A DNA stretch of 64,000 nt from Prevotella sp. oral taxon 376 (GCF_003043945.1 NZ_PYXG01000002.1:458501-522500); one strand, 5' to 3'. Shown: positions 23,749 through 35,252, counted from the stretch's first letter. Numbers and translations are program-made. Notes: generated from the letters alone by a model not told the origin.

Positions 23749-25775
23749 AACTGCAGCCGCTCCGACTCCGGAATGAACATCTTGTCGCCCGCCTTGACAC
23801 CGAAAGCCTCATACCAAGCATCGATGTGAGGCAGCGCACCGTTCACACGCCACTCGCCAAGGGCGTGCGGATCGCGCTTTACACGGTTGCGGATTTCCTT
23901 CTCGGTGATGTTCTGTCCCCACACGCCGGCATAAGCGAGGAAGAAACGCTGGTCGGCGGTAAATCCGTCCTTCACCTTGAGCGGCTTCTCGGCGGTCGCG
24001 TTCTTATAGGCATTGAACGAAACCTGCAGCCCTCCGTGGTCGGCAAGATTCTCGCCCAGCGTGAAACGGCCGTTGGCATTCAGGTCAGGAAGCACCTTGA
24101 TGTTACTGAAAAAGTCGGCATACAGGTCGGCACGCTGCTTGAAACCTTCCGCGTCTTCTGCCGTCCACCAATCCTTCAGGTTGCCGTCGGCATCATACTG
24201 GCGGCCTTGGTCGTCGAATCCGTGGGTCATCTCATGGCCTATCACCACGCCGATGGCACCATAGTTGAAGGCTTCGTCGGCCTTCGGGTCGAAGAACGGA
24301 TACTGAAGAATGCCTGCCGGGAAGCAGATTTCATTGGTCGTGGGATTGTAATAGGCGTTCACGGTCTGCGGATTCATCAGCCACTCGTCTCTGTCCACCG
24401 GCTTGCCAGCCCTGTCGGCAATGTGTTTGTCATGGGCAAACTTGCGGCAGGCCATCACATTCTCATAGAAACTCTTCTGCGGATCGATGTCAAGCTTGCT
24501 GTAATCGGTCCACTTGTTGGGGTATCCTATCTTCACATAGAACCTGTCGAGCTTCTTGTGAGCATTGGCCTTTGTGGCCTCGCTCATCCAGGTCTGGGCG
24601 TCAATGCGCTGCCCAAGGCTGACCTGGAGATTGGCCACGAGCTGTTCCATAATCTTTTTAGAGGTCTCCGGGAAGTACTTCTCACAATACATCTTGCCCA
24701 AAGCTTCGCCCATCGCGCTCTCTACTTGATTCGTCGCGCGCTTCCAGAGAGGATAGTCTTCCTTGCGACCACTCATCGTCTTGCCGAAGAAATCGAAGTT
24801 GGCCTCACGGATTTCATCGGTGAGATAGCTTGCCGAACCTTGTATAATGTCCCACTCCATGAGAGCCTTGATATCATCGGCTGTCTGCATCTCGATGAGC
24901 TTGTCCAGCCCCTGCATGAACGAAGGCTGGCCTACCACCATCTCCTGAATGAAATCCGTCTTAACGCCTTCCGCCTGTGCCAGGGCCGCGAGAGGGATGT
25001 TCGGATAACTGGCCTCAAACTCCTTCAGGGTCATCTTATTGTAATTGGCCAGGGGGTCGCGAAGCTCCGTCATGCTCTTGGATATAAGGGCCACCAGCGT
25101 CTCCTGCCTGAAGATGGCCTCGCTGCGCTTCTCTGCCTCGGCTTCGGTGAAGCCGTAGAGCCTGAACATGCGTGCGATGTGCTTCTTGTAAGCGTCGCGG
25201 ATGGCCTTCGTGGCAGCATCGTTGTTCAGGTAATAGTCCTTCTGGCCGAGCGTCAGGCCGCTCTGGCTGATGCAGAGGATGTTCATCTTGACATTCTTTT
25301 CATCTGCCGCGAAGTAGGAACCGAACTGAACTCCATAGCCACGGTCGGCATATTTGAGCTGCAACTTGCGGAGTGCATCGACATCATGAGCCCCTTCTAT
25401 CTCGCCGAGCAACGGCTTAACCGGGGCAATTCCCTCGGCATTCCGGCGACTCACATTCAGGGCCAGCTTGTAGAAATCAGAGAGTTTCTGCTCCGTAGAG
25501 CCCTGCTCGAACTTCTTTTTCTGCAGCTGGGAGAGGATGATGTTGATGCGTTTGTTGTTGTCTTCCTGTAACTGGTCGAAACTTCCAAACCGGCTGTAGG
25601 CAGCCGGGAGCGGGTTGTTTTTCTGCCAGCCACCCGTTGCGAACCGATAGAAATCTTCCGTGGGTTTCACCGTTTTGTCCAGATTCTTCATGACAAGACC
25701 CGATTTGTTCTGCCCCATTCCCATCAAGGGAACCGATGCGAACATAGCAATCGAAAGGATTTGTTTCATTTTCAT
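23742..25775 (-). CDS. pepO: M13-family zinc metallopeptidase (PepO/neprilysin type)
   Basis: 677 residues with a signal peptide (MKMKQILSIAMFASVPLMGMGQ). The zinc site HExxH is in GVVIGHEMTHGFDDQGRQYD (about residues 507-526), with the downstream third ligand motif GENLADHGGLQ (about 565-575) and the family motifs NAYYNPTTNEICFPAGIL and the C-terminal W. These exported enzymes cut oligopeptides in the periplasm or at the cell surface. The gene follows the ABC-F gene after 39 nt and is translationally coupled to metA; the link between them is probably only transcriptional. No lipobox is seen. Confidence 0.93.
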   Translation of the reverse strand: MKMKQILSIAMFASVPLMGMGQNKSGLVMKNLDKTVKPTEDFYRFATGGWQKNNPLPAAYSRFGSFDQLQEDNNKRINIILSQLQKKKFEQGSTEQKLSDFYKLALNVSRRNAEGIAPVKPLLGEIEGAHDVDALRKLQLKYADRGYGVQFGSYFAADEKNVKMNILCISQSGLTLGQKDYYLNNDAATKAIRDAYKKHIARMFRLYGFTEAEAEKRSEAIFRQETLVALISKSMTELRDPLANYNKMTLKEFEASYPNIPLAALAQAEGVKTDFIQEMVVGQPSFMQGLDKLIEMQTADDIKALMEWDIIQGSASYLTDEIREANFDFFGKTMSGRKEDYPLWKRATNQVESAMGEALGKMYCEKYFPETSKKIMEQLVANLQVSLGQRIDAQTWMSEATKANAHKKLDRFYVKIGYPNKWTDYSKLDIDPQKSFYENVMACRKFAHDKHIADRAGKPVDRDEWLMNPQTVNAYYNPTTNEICFPAGILQYPFFDPKADEAFNYGAIGVVIGHEMTHGFDDQGRQYDADGNLKDWWTAEDAEGFKQRADLYADFFSNIKVLPDLNANGRFTLGENLADHGGLQVSFNAYKNATAEKPLKVKDGFTADQRFFLAYAGVWGQNITEKEIRNRVKRDPHALGEWRVNGALPHIDAWYEAFGVKAGDKMFIPESERLQLW

Positions 25776-25814
25776 TTTACCTGATTGTTTTATATGTTTG
25801 ACTGTTTTCTTCTT

Positions 25815-27758
<1,944 letters not shown>

Positions 27759-27779
27759 CTTTTTACTGTAATTATGCTA

Positions 27780-27787
27780 CAAAGTTA
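27780..27787 (-). promoter_or_regulatory. -7 box of the ABC-F operon
   Basis: TAACTTTG on the minus strand, 21 nt before the ATG at 27758. Confidence 0.55.
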
Positions 27788-27831
27788 CGAAAAATAGTTG
27801 AATTTAAGTTGGCATTCCGGCAGAAAATACT

Positions 27832-27839
27832 TATTTTTG
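27832..27839 (+). promoter_or_regulatory. -7 box of tex
   Basis: TATTTTTG, 20 nt before the ATG at 27860; divergent to the ABC-F promoter only about 45 bp away. Confidence 0.5.
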
Positions 27840-27859
27840 TGGAAGCAATCTTAGGAATT

Positions 27860-30013
27860 ATGGACGCATATATCAAAATCATAGCCAATGCCTTGAACCT
27901 TCGGGAAGAGGCAGTGGAGAATACGCTGAGACTACTTGACGAGGGTGCCACCATCCCTTTCATTGCCCGCTATCGCAAAGAACGGACAGGAGGACTTGAC
28001 GAAGTACAGATTACTCAGATAAGTAACTGGAACGATCGCCTCAAGGAACTGACGAAGCGGAAGGAGACGATTGTCAAAACCATTGACGAGCAGGGCAAAA
28101 TGACGGCGGAACTGCAACTGCGGATAGAAGAATGCTGGAACGCCACGGAACTGGAAGACATCTACCTCCCCTACCGCCCGAAACGGCGCACGAGGGCACA
28201 GGTGGCCCGTGAGAAAGGGCTCGAACCTCTCGCCCAATACATCCTGCAGCAGCGAGGAACACTCCGGCAGGCTCCTCCCATTCTCTCCGCCCTCATTGCC
28301 CGGATGGGCGAAGAGGCTGCCGTCAATGGAGCCATGGACATCATTGCGGAGCTGGTGAACGAGAACGAGGGTACGAGAAATGTGGTCAGAGGCGAGTTCC
28401 AGCGGTTCGCGGTCATCTCATCCAAGGCTGTCAAAACAAAGCAGGACAGCGATGAGGCTGCGAAATATTCCGACTATTTTGACTTTTCAGAGCCTCTTCG
28501 CCGGTGTTCGTCGCATCGCCTGTTGGCCATGCGCCGTGGCGAGAGCGAAGGAATCTTGCGCGTAAGTATCTCCGTGGACGAAGACGAGTGTATCAAAAAA
28601 CTCAAACGGCACTATGTCCACGGGTTCGGAGAATTACAAGACATCCTCTCCGCCGCTGTAGAAGATGCCTACAAGCGGCTGCTGAAGCCGTCCATAGAGA
28701 ACGAGTTTGCCGCCTCGAGCAAAGAGAAAGCCGACGAGGAAGCCATTAATGTTTTCTCTGAAAATCTACGACAGCTACTGTTGGCAGCCCCACTGGGCCA
28801 GAAGCGCGTGATGGCATTCGACCCCGGATATGTCAACGGATGCAAGATTGCCTGCCTCGACAAACAAGGAGCCCTCCTGCACCATGAGATCATCTATCCT
28901 CATCCGCCCAAGCGGTTTTATGCCCAGTCAACGGTAGCCATGATGCGGATGATCAAAGACTTCCGCATAGAGGCCATAGCCATAGGCAACGGAACAGCGT
29001 CAAGGGAATCGCAGGCGTTTGTCAAGGAGGTGGTCGACAAAATCGGAGAACTGCCACAAGGCAAGCCGCAGGTCTTCGTAGTCAGTGAAGACGGGGCCTC
29101 CATCTACTCCGCGTCAAAGCTTGCGCGAGAAGAATTCCCCGACGAAGATGTTACCGTGCGAGGCGCCGTCTCCATTGGAAGACGGCTGATGGACCCCCTG
29201 TCGGAACTGGTAAAGATCGATCCGAAGAATATAGGCGTGGGACAGTATCAGCACGATGTAGACCAGGCCAAGCTGAAGCACTCTCTCGACCAGACCGTGG
29301 AAAGCTGCGTGAACCTCGTGGGGGTAAACCTGAACACGGCGAGCACCTATCTTTTAATGTACATCAGCGGTCTCGGTCCGGTTCTGGCGAAGAATATCGT
29401 GGACTACCGCACCGAGAACGGCCCGTTCAGCAGCCGGAGCCAACTTAAGAAAGTGCCGCGATTAGGTGCCGCGGCGTTCCTGCAATGCGCGGGATTCCTC
29501 CGTATCCCGAATGCCGACAACCCACTGGACAACAGCGCCGTGCACCCCGAGAGCTATGGCATCGTGGAGCAGATGGCCAAAGACCAGCAATGCACGGTGA
29601 AGGAGCTCATCGACGACAAAAGCCGCCAGAAAGGCATCCAACTCGAGCGATACCTCACGGCGGAAGTGGGAATGCCCACCTTGCTCGATATCCGAAAAGA
29701 ACTGGAGAAGCCCGGACGAGACCCCCGCCAGCAGATTGAGGTGTTCGAGTTCGACCCGAGGGTCAAGGAGATTGACGACCTCGAGGTGGGTATGGAGCTG
29801 CCGGGTATCGTTACCAACATCACAAACTTCGGCGCCTTTGTCGACATCGGCGTGCATCAAGACGGGTTGGTACATATCTCCCAGCTTGCCGACAAGTTCG
29901 TAAGAGACCCCAACGAGGTGGTTAAGCTCCACCAGCATGTAATGGTAAGGGTCATCGCCGTGGACGAGAGGAGAAAGAGAATCAGCCTGACGATGAAACA
30001 GATCAAACAATAA
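27860..30013 (+). CDS. tex: Tex-family transcription accessory / RNA-binding protein
   Basis: 717 residues with the full Tex domain order: N-terminal helical region (EEGATIPFIARYRKERTGGLDE-type motif at about 30-50), YqgF-like RNase H fold (VMAFDPGYVNGCKIACLD, about 330-347), helix-hairpin-helix repeats (YISGLGPVLAKNIVDYR, about 503-519) and a C-terminal S1 domain (MELPGIVTNITNFGAFVDIGVHQDGLVHIS, about 648-677). Tex binds nucleic acids and affects transcription termination and stress tolerance in several bacteria. The ATG at 27860 (MDAYIKIIAN) is chosen because it follows the promoter and fits the family; an upstream in-frame codon would lie before the -7 box. Confidence 0.93.
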   Translation: MDAYIKIIANALNLREEAVENTLRLLDEGATIPFIARYRKERTGGLDEVQITQISNWNDRLKELTKRKETIVKTIDEQGKMTAELQLRIEECWNATELEDIYLPYRPKRRTRAQVAREKGLEPLAQYILQQRGTLRQAPPILSALIARMGEEAAVNGAMDIIAELVNENEGTRNVVRGEFQRFAVISSKAVKTKQDSDEAAKYSDYFDFSEPLRRCSSHRLLAMRRGESEGILRVSISVDEDECIKKLKRHYVHGFGELQDILSAAVEDAYKRLLKPSIENEFAASSKEKADEEAINVFSENLRQLLLAAPLGQKRVMAFDPGYVNGCKIACLDKQGALLHHEIIYPHPPKRFYAQSTVAMMRMIKDFRIEAIAIGNGTASRESQAFVKEVVDKIGELPQGKPQVFVVSEDGASIYSASKLAREEFPDEDVTVRGAVSIGRRLMDPLSELVKIDPKNIGVGQYQHDVDQAKLKHSLDQTVESCVNLVGVNLNTASTYLLMYISGLGPVLAKNIVDYRTENGPFSSRSQLKKVPRLGAAAFLQCAGFLRIPNADNPLDNSAVHPESYGIVEQMAKDQQCTVKELIDDKSRQKGIQLERYLTAEVGMPTLLDIRKELEKPGRDPRQQIEVFEFDPRVKEIDDLEVGMELPGIVTNITNFGAFVDIGVHQDGLVHISQLADKFVRDPNEVVKLHQHVMVRVIAVDERRKRISLTMKQIKQ

Positions 30014-30057
30014 AAAAACAACGAGCCAACGCGCAAACTCTTAATCAGAAGCTTTAT

Positions 30058-30408
30058 ATGAAAACAGACAACTATTTCTTTCCCGCGACAGACTTTGAGG
30101 CCGCCAAGCATTTCTATGGCGAATTACTCGGATTGGCCATTAAATTTGATTTCAGCCCTATGGGGATGATCGCCTACAAAATAGGGAGCGACGAGCCTGC
30201 GATCATCTTAAAAGACATCACACGATATTCCGATGCTAAACCAGCCTTATGGATAGAGGTCGAAGATGTGATGGAAGAATACTCGAGACTAAAAGAAAAA
30301 GGGATTCAATTCCTATCAAAGCCGTTCCGAATCAAGACCGGATGGGCAGTAGAATTCGACGACCCATCAGGAAATCGGCTGGGAATCACAGACTATAAAG
30401 CTATGTAA
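30058..30408 (+). CDS. VOC-family (glyoxalase/bleomycin-resistance fold) protein, 116 aa
   Basis: A single VOC module pair of 116 residues. The start NYFFPATDFEAAKHFYGELLGL and the end WAVEFDDPSGNRLGITDY are the classic first and last strands of VOC proteins; Glu in VEFDDPSGN and similar positions could bind metal, but the His of many metal-dependent members is not at the first strand. Members include glyoxalase I, dioxygenases and antibiotic-binding proteins; the substrate is unknown. It starts 44 nt after tex, with a shared terminator, and may be cotranscribed. Confidence 0.85.
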   Translation: MKTDNYFFPATDFEAAKHFYGELLGLAIKFDFSPMGMIAYKIGSDEPAIILKDITRYSDAKPALWIEVEDVMEEYSRLKEKGIQFLSKPFRIKTGWAVEFDDPSGNRLGITDYKAM

Positions 30409-30438
30409 GATTCAACTAAAGACCGCTTTCTCCAAAAG

Positions 30439-30475
30439 AAACAGGCCGCTTATCCTCACGAATAGCGGCCTGTTT
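30439..30475. terminator. Strong bidirectional terminator
   Basis: Perfect 12-bp arms AAACAGGCCGCT (30439-30450) and AGCGGCCTGTTT (30464-30475) with a 13-nt loop, A-rich on one side and T-ending on the other. It serves the tex-VOC unit on the plus strand and rplT on the minus strand. Confidence 0.85.
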
Positions 30476-30518
30476 CATTATCTAAACATGTCTTCCCCAA
30501 AAGGAAGATGCTTCGTTT

Positions 30519-30863
30519 TTACTTCACCTTGTCCACAATGGCCTTGAAAGCCTCTGGATTATTGACAGCAAGGTCAGCAAGTACCTTGCGGTTGATCTCA
30601 ATGCCTGCCTTATGGAGAGCACCCATCAACTGAGAGTAACTCATATCGTGCAGACGGGCTGCGGCATTGATACGCTGGATCCACAATGCGCGGAATGTGC
30701 GCTTCTTGTTACGACGATCACGATAAGCGTAAGTAAGACCCTTTTCCCAAGTGTTCTTCGCTACGGTCCAGACATTCTTACGAGCTCCGAAATAACCTTT
30801 AGTGAGCTTCAGAATTCTTTTTCTTCTTGCCCTTGAAGCAACATGATTTACTGATCTTGGCAT
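30519..30863 (-). CDS. rplT: 50S ribosomal protein L20
   Basis: 114 residues, usual length. The start [25 protein letters not shown] and the segment [23 protein letters not shown] are diagnostic of L20, which binds 23S rRNA early in large-subunit assembly. It is the last gene of infC-rpmI-rplT; the gap to rpmI is 38 bp. In many bacteria L20 represses this operon, but I did not identify a leader structure here. Confidence 0.97.
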   Translation of the reverse strand: MPRSVNHVASRARRKRILKLTKGYFGARKNVWTVAKNTWEKGLTYAYRDRRNKKRTFRALWIQRINAAARLHDMSYSQLMGALHKAGIEINRKVLADLAVNNPEAFKAIVDKVK

Positions 30864-30901
30864 AATTTTCTTCTTTTTAAAGTTCTACTAAAAGTTAACG
30901 A

Positions 30902-31099
30902 TTAACGGAGGCACAACAGGTCGCGCACCTGTTTCATGTTAGCCTTGTCGACCAAAGTCTGGTGAACGAGGTTTCTTTTCTGCTTCTTTGTTTTCTTCGT
31001 CAGAATATGACTGTGGTAAGCATGATGTCTCTTGATCTTACCTGTACCGGTGAGACGAAATCTCTTCTTCGCGCCGGAATTTGTCTTTACTTTTGGCAT
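30902..31099 (-). CDS. rpmI: 50S ribosomal protein L35
   Basis: 65 residues, the normal L35 length, with [30 protein letters not shown] at the start and a basic C-terminal half ([12 protein letters not shown]). Part of the large subunit. Lies between infC and rplT in the standard order, 75 bp after infC. Confidence 0.97.
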   Translation of the reverse strand: MPKVKTNSGAKKRFRLTGTGKIKRHHAYHSHILTKKTKKQKRNLVHQTLVDKANMKQVRDLLCLR

Positions 31100-31174
31100 T
31101 TTTGCTTGTTTTTAAATTGTTATTAATATAGGTGGTAAAGTATATACCAAGACTTTACGCACACATTTCTTTCC

Positions 31175-31861
31175 TTATTCTTCGACCGCCCCTGCCAGTT
31201 TCTTCAACGCCTCGCCGCCTTTGGCATTGGCGAGCAAACCGTTGGCCTCGGCGGCAGCTTCCTGCTCGGCCTTGGCAGCCTGACGGGCAGCATCCTGCTC
31301 GGCCTCTCGGTCGCGCTTCTGCTGACTCTTTTTCTGCACGCCCGCCTTCTTAGGAGCGAGATAGAGAAACATCTTCTTGCCCTCAAGAGCCGGCATCGAC
31401 TCCACCTTGCCATATTCCTCCAAGTCGTTCGCAAAGCGCAGCAACAGCACCTCGCCCTGTTCCTTGAAAAGAATGGAACGGCCGCGGAAGAACACATAGG
31501 CACGCACCTTGTTACCTTCCAGCAGGAATTCACGCGCATGCTTCAGCTTGAACTGATAGTCATGCTCGTCGGTCTGAGGGCCGAAGCGAATCTCCTTCAC
31601 CTCTACCTTCACCTGTTTCTGCTTCATTTCCTTCTGCCGCTTCTTCTGCTGGTAGAGAAACTTGGAATAGTCGATGAGACGACAAACCGGTGGCTGGGCA
31701 TTCGGGGATATCTCCACGAGGTCAACCCCTTCCTGGCGAGCCATGTCAAGCGCCTTACGAGTAGGCAAGACTTCTGACCCGTTATCACCAACTACACGAA
31801 CTTCCCGTGCGCGAATCTGCTCATTCACACGGTACTGACTCTTCAATCTGTCATTCTTCAT
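31175..31861 (-). CDS. infC: Translation initiation factor IF-3
   Basis: 228 residues. The N-domain ([43 protein letters not shown]) and C-domain ([40 protein letters not shown]) are typical. IF-3 binds the 30S subunit and checks start codon and initiator tRNA. After about residue 175 there is a tail of roughly 50 residues rich in Ala, Glu, Lys and Gln that E. coli IF-3 lacks; such tails are common in Bacteroidota. The start is AUG, not the rare AUU used for autoregulation in E. coli. It has its own complete promoter (31887-31919). Confidence 0.97.
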   Translation of the reverse strand: MKNDRLKSQYRVNEQIRAREVRVVGDNGSEVLPTRKALDMARQEGVDLVEISPNAQPPVCRLIDYSKFLYQQKKRQKEMKQKQVKVEVKEIRFGPQTDEHDYQFKLKHAREFLLEGNKVRAYVFFRGRSILFKEQGEVLLLRFANDLEEYGKVESMPALEGKKMFLYLAPKKAGVQKKSQQKRDREAEQDAARQAAKAEQEAAAEANGLLANAKGGEALKKLAGAVEE

Positions 31862-31886
31862 CCAACTATATTCTATTTAGCGGATG

Positions 31887-31919
31887 CAAAGATAATGGTT
31901 TTCCGTGAAATAGCCAAAA
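31887..31919 (-). promoter_or_regulatory. Promoter of infC-rpmI-rplT
   Basis: Read leftward, -33 TTTTG (31919-31915), 20-nt spacer, -7 TATCTTTG (31894-31887). Both boxes and spacing match the consensus. The leader to the ATG is about 22 nt. Confidence 0.75.
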
Positions 31920-31958
31920 TATTCTGACATTATTTTTCATCTATATTCCGACATCCTG

Positions 31959-32432
31959 TCAGAACACATACGACAGGCTGAAGTTCATGATTCCCCGGTC
32001 GTAGTCGTCCACAAACTGATAGTAAGTTTCCGCGTTCAGGTGCAGGTTGCGGGTAATGTTATACTGCAAGCCGCCCCCGAGGTTCACGCCCACATTGGTT
32101 TCCGAATAATCTATGGGGCCGCGGTCGAAGTCATGGCCCGACACTGCCAGTCCGCCCAGCGGGTAAAGCTTAAACTTATTGGTGATGTGGAAGATGTAAT
32201 GCAGGTTTGCGTTCACATCCCACGCCGAGTGATCGTCTGACTCGGGATAGTAATTCAGGGTCAGTTCAGGTCTGAAATGGCCGTCGATGTTATATCGTCC
32301 CAACAGGCCGATGCCCACATTCGGATCGTCGAAGCCATAATTGAACTTCACGCCAAACTCAAAAGTCTCTCTCTGTGCGAAGCCGCTCGTGCTCACGAGG
32401 GCGAGAGTAAGCAATAAAAACAATTTCTTCAT
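31959..32432 (-). CDS. Small outer-membrane beta-barrel protein, 157 aa
   Basis: Signal peptide MKKLFLLLTLALVSTSGFAQ, then about eight amphipathic strands (FEFGVKFNYGF, GIGLLGRYNIDG, RPELTLNYYPE, AWDVNANLHYIFH, KLYPLGGLAVSG, NVGVNLGGGLQYNI, LHLNAETYYQF) ending in SLSYVF, a proper C-terminal barrel signature. The length fits an 8-stranded OmpX/OmpA-type barrel. No ligand can be suggested. It lies alone between infC and the DUF protein at 32657, an unusual place (see finding on the thrS-infC interval), with its own promoter and the good ribosome-binding stretch GAAAGGAAAG. Confidence 0.85.
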   Translation of the reverse strand: MKKLFLLLTLALVSTSGFAQRETFEFGVKFNYGFDDPNVGIGLLGRYNIDGHFRPELTLNYYPESDDHSAWDVNANLHYIFHITNKFKLYPLGGLAVSGHDFDRGPIDYSETNVGVNLGGGLQYNITRNLHLNAETYYQFVDDYDRGIMNFSLSYVF

Positions 32433-32460
32433 AATCTTTCCTTTCTGATAAATAACGATG

Positions 32461-32468
32461 CAAACTTA
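32461..32468 (-). promoter_or_regulatory. -7 box of the barrel gene
   Basis: TAAGTTTG on the minus strand, 28 nt before the ATG at 32432. Confidence 0.5.
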
Positions 32469-32596
32469 CACAAAAATCGTGAGAGCCGGGCATTTCTATA
32501 AAGTTTTTTATCTTTCTTTAGAGGAAATACATACTTGCGACCGACCTCTCGACGCAGCTTCCGGAGACACCCCGACACGGATTCCCGTGCGCTAAG

Positions 32597-32629
32597 TTTT
32601 GGAAAGCGGCCCGAAATTTTGTATCTTTG
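32597..32629 (+). promoter_or_regulatory. Promoter of the gene at 32657
   Basis: -33 TTTTG (32597-32601), 20-nt spacer, -7 TATCTTTG (32622-32629). Full match to the Bacteroidota consensus; ATG 27 nt further on. Confidence 0.7.
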
Positions 32630-32656
32630 CATGTCAACATAAAAAAATCAGAGAAC

Positions 32657-33118
32657 ATGAAAAACAAAGTTTCAGACATCGAAACCGGCCGCCTGAGCCT
32701 GCCCAGGAGCTGGGCGCACTGCTTCAAGGAGACATGCGAGCAAAAGGAAAACTGCCTCCGCCACCTGACGGGAGCCTCCCTCCCCGCCGACAAACTGTTC
32801 GGCATGGCTGTCTATCCCACCGCCGGCACAGGCGGCACATGCCCCTTCTTCAGGGAAGCCCGCACGATGAACGGGGCGTGGGGATTCGCCAGTCTCTTCA
32901 GAAATGTAAAGGAAAAAGACCATGCGCAACTGCGCCGGCGGATGAAGGAATACCTTGGGAGCAACGGCACCTACTACAAATATGAGCATGGCACGCTGCT
33001 CCTCACCCCGGCGCAACAGGCCTGGATTCTCGCTCTTTTCCGCGAGTTCGGCTACGAGGAGGGGCTTGCGTTCGAGCACTATGAGACCACCGTAGACTTC
33101 CGCGGCGGCAATTCGTAG
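32657..33118 (+). CDS. Cys-rich cytoplasmic protein of unknown function, 153 aa
   Basis: Start at ATG 32657 (MKNKVSDIETGRLSLPRSW), downstream of a full promoter. There is no signal peptide. The N-terminal half has a conserved-looking Cys pattern: WAHCFKETCEQKENCLRHL (Cys about 22, 27, 33) and later GTCPFF (about 62-65), which could bind a metal or cluster. The C-terminal part is helical (DHAQLRRRMKEYLGSNG, LTPAQQAWILALFREFGYEEG). It resembles a Bacteroidales family of unknown function (possibly DUF6078, from memory only). Array B begins 2 bp after its stop codon. Part of the block between infC and thrS. Confidence 0.7.
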   Translation: MKNKVSDIETGRLSLPRSWAHCFKETCEQKENCLRHLTGASLPADKLFGMAVYPTAGTGGTCPFFREARTMNGAWGFASLFRNVKEKDHAQLRRRMKEYLGSNGTYYKYEHGTLLLTPAQQAWILALFREFGYEEGLAFEHYETTVDFRGGNS

Positions 33119-33119
33119 G

Positions 33120-33182
33120 ATTACACACGGCGTGTAATGCCATTACAAACAGCGTGTAACATGCTTACAAACGGCTTGTAAC
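33120..33182. repeat. Triplet palindrome array, family 1 (array B)
   Basis: Units at 33120-33138, 33142-33160 and 33164-33182, spacers GCC and ATG, pitch 22 bp. All match RTTACA-N7-TGTAAY except for C at the first position of the third. Centres CACGGCG, AACAGCG, AACGGCT. It starts 2 bp after a stop codon and lies between two converging 3' ends. Confidence 0.9.
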
Positions 33183-33211
33183 TCCCCCCGAAGCAAGCAC
33201 CCGCCAACAGA

Positions 33212-33251
33212 ACAAGCCCCGGTAGCTCCATGAGAGCATGCCGGGGCTTGT
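33212..33251. terminator. Terminator of thrS (and possibly of the converging gene)
   Basis: Perfect 11-bp GC-rich arms ACAAGCCCCGG (33212-33222) and CCGGGGCTTGT (33241-33251) with an 18-nt loop, 19 bp after the thrS stop. No long T run, so efficiency is uncertain. Confidence 0.7.
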
Positions 33252-33269
33252 CGTATAAGGGCATAACGA

Positions 33270-35222
33270 TTACTGTTCGGCGAGCTTCAACTGCTCCGCC
33301 ACCTCGTCGTTGATGCGCCGGGCAAAGGCTTCCTTCGTCATCGTAGACTGTTCGCCACCGCCCTGCTTACGCATGGAGACGAGCCCTTCGGCTGTCTCTT
33401 TCTCGCCCACGATTACCATATAGGGCACACGCTTGAGCTCGTTGTCGCGTATCTTGCGCCCTATCTTCTCATTGCGATCATCGACAAAGGCACGCACATC
33501 GCAACTGTCCAGATACCGGCAGACCTGCTCCGCATAGCCGTTGTATTTCTCGGAGATGGGCAGGATGGCCACCTGATCGGGCGTGAGCCACAACGGGAAG
33601 TGGCCTGCCGTGTGCTCGATGAGCACAGCGGTGAAGCGCTCGAGCGAGCCGAAAGGCGCACGGTGAATCATCACCGGGGTCTGCTTGGAGTTGTCCTCGG
33701 CAGTATACTCGAGCTTGAAGCGCTGCGGCAGGTTGTAGTCCACCTGTATCGTGCCGAGCTGCCAGCGGCGACCGATGGCATCCTTGACCATGAAGTCGAG
33801 CTTCGGGCCATAGAAGGCAGCCTCGCCAATCTCCTCGCGAGCGTTCATTCCCTTCTCTCTGCAAGCCTCCCGGATGGCATTCTGGCTCTCCTCCCAAGTC
33901 TCGTCGGAGCCGATATACTTCTCCTTGTCGGCCGGGTCGCGCAGCGAAATCTGAGCCTCATAGTCGTCGAAGCCGAAGATGGTGAATACTTTCTGGATGA
34001 TGTCGATTACATTTTCAAACTCCCGCTTCACCTGATCGGGACGCACAAAGATGTGAGCGTCGTCCTGCGTGAAGTTGCGCACGCGGGTCAGTCCGTGCAG
34101 TTCGCCACTCTTCTCATAGCGGAACACCGTGCCGAACTCCGCGATACGCAGCGGCAGGTCTTTATAAGAGCGGGGCTTGCGGGCGTAGATCTCACAATGG
34201 TGAGGGCAGTTCATGGGCTTGAGCATATACTCCTCGTCCTCCTCAGGCGTGTGGATGGGCTGGAAGGCATCCTTCGAATAGTGGGCATAATGCCCGCTGG
34301 TAACATACAGGCTCTTGCCTCCGATGCCCGGCGTGATGACCTCCTGATAATTATAAGGCTTCAGCATCTTGCGCAACAAGTCTTGCAAGCGCAGGCGCAG
34401 AGCCGTTCCCTTGGGCAGCCAGATGGGCATTCCCTTGCCCACGCGGTCGGAGAACATGAAGAGTTCCATCTCCTTCCCTATCTTGCGATGGTCGCGTTTC
34501 TTGGCCTCCTCCAGCATCACGAGATACTCGTCGAGCATCTTCTTCTTAGGGAAAGTGATGCCGTAGATGCGTGTCATCTGCTCGCGCTTGGCGTCTCCGC
34601 GCCAGAAAGCGCCAGCCACCGAGGTAATCTTGATGGCCTTGATTTCGCCCGTCGACATCAAGTGAGGGCCACGACAGAGGTCGGTAAACCGGCCCTGTGT
34701 ATAGGTAGAAATCGTTCCGTCTTCCAAATCCTGCGCAATATGCTCACACTTATACTCCTGCCCGTCGGTCTCGAACTCTTTCAGCGCGTCTGCCTTGGAT
34801 ATATTCTTTCTCACGACAGGCTCGTCTTTCTTGGCAAGCTCACGCATCTTCTCTTCTATCTTGGGGAAGTCGTTCTCGGAAATCGATGTGCCGGCGGGCG
34901 GCATTACATCGTAGAAGAACCCGTTCTCAATGGCCGGGCCGAACCCGAACTGAATGCCGGGATAGAGCTCCTGAAGAGCTTCTGCCAGCAAATGGGCGCT
35001 GGTGTGCCAGAATGTGTGCTTGCCCTCCTCGTCCTCAAACTTGTAGAGGGCGATGGCAGCGTCCTCGTTGATGGGACGATTGAGCTCAACTGTCTCACCA
35101 TTGACGCCGCACGATACAACGGTGCGGGCGAGAGCCGGCGAGATGCTCTCGGCGATTTGTAACCCCGTTACGCCCTTTTCGTATTCACGAACAGAGCCGT
35201 CAGGAAAAGTGATTTTAACCAT
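33270..35222 (-). CDS. thrS: Threonyl-tRNA synthetase
   Basis: 650 residues, class II synthetase that charges tRNA-Thr. Domains in order: TGS ([26 protein letters not shown], 2-60), editing SAD domain with [11 protein letters not shown] (about 72-82) and [15 protein letters not shown] (about 170-184), catalytic core with [34 protein letters not shown] (about 335-370) and class II motif 3 [11 protein letters not shown] (about 515-525), and a C-terminal anticodon-binding domain. The ATG at 35222 is taken because the longer frame would start before the -7 box. In most Bacteroidota thrS directly precedes infC; here 1.4 kb separates them. Confidence 0.97.
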   Translation of the reverse strand: MVKITFPDGSVREYEKGVTGLQIAESISPALARTVVSCGVNGETVELNRPINEDAAIALYKFEDEEGKHTFWHTSAHLLAEALQELYPGIQFGFGPAIENGFFYDVMPPAGTSISENDFPKIEEKMRELAKKDEPVVRKNISKADALKEFETDGQEYKCEHIAQDLEDGTISTYTQGRFTDLCRGPHLMSTGEIKAIKITSVAGAFWRGDAKREQMTRIYGITFPKKKMLDEYLVMLEEAKKRDHRKIGKEMELFMFSDRVGKGMPIWLPKGTALRLRLQDLLRKMLKPYNYQEVITPGIGGKSLYVTSGHYAHYSKDAFQPIHTPEEDEEYMLKPMNCPHHCEIYARKPRSYKDLPLRIAEFGTVFRYEKSGELHGLTRVRNFTQDDAHIFVRPDQVKREFENVIDIIQKVFTIFGFDDYEAQISLRDPADKEKYIGSDETWEESQNAIREACREKGMNAREEIGEAAFYGPKLDFMVKDAIGRRWQLGTIQVDYNLPQRFKLEYTAEDNSKQTPVMIHRAPFGSLERFTAVLIEHTAGHFPLWLTPDQVAILPISEKYNGYAEQVCRYLDSCDVRAFVDDRNEKIGRKIRDNELKRVPYMVIVGEKETAEGLVSMRKQGGGEQSTMTKEAFARRINDEVAEQLKLAEQ

Positions 35223-35252
35223 AATACAACTTAGTTTAATTCTAATCAAGTG

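Noticed and set aside
35146..35172. TGTAA-N5-TTAC near the start of thrS resembling the junction of two family-1 units
   Set aside because: Only the two inner half-sites are present and the outer halves are absent; the codons (VTGLQIAES) are normal for the TGS domain. One short match of this kind is expected by chance.
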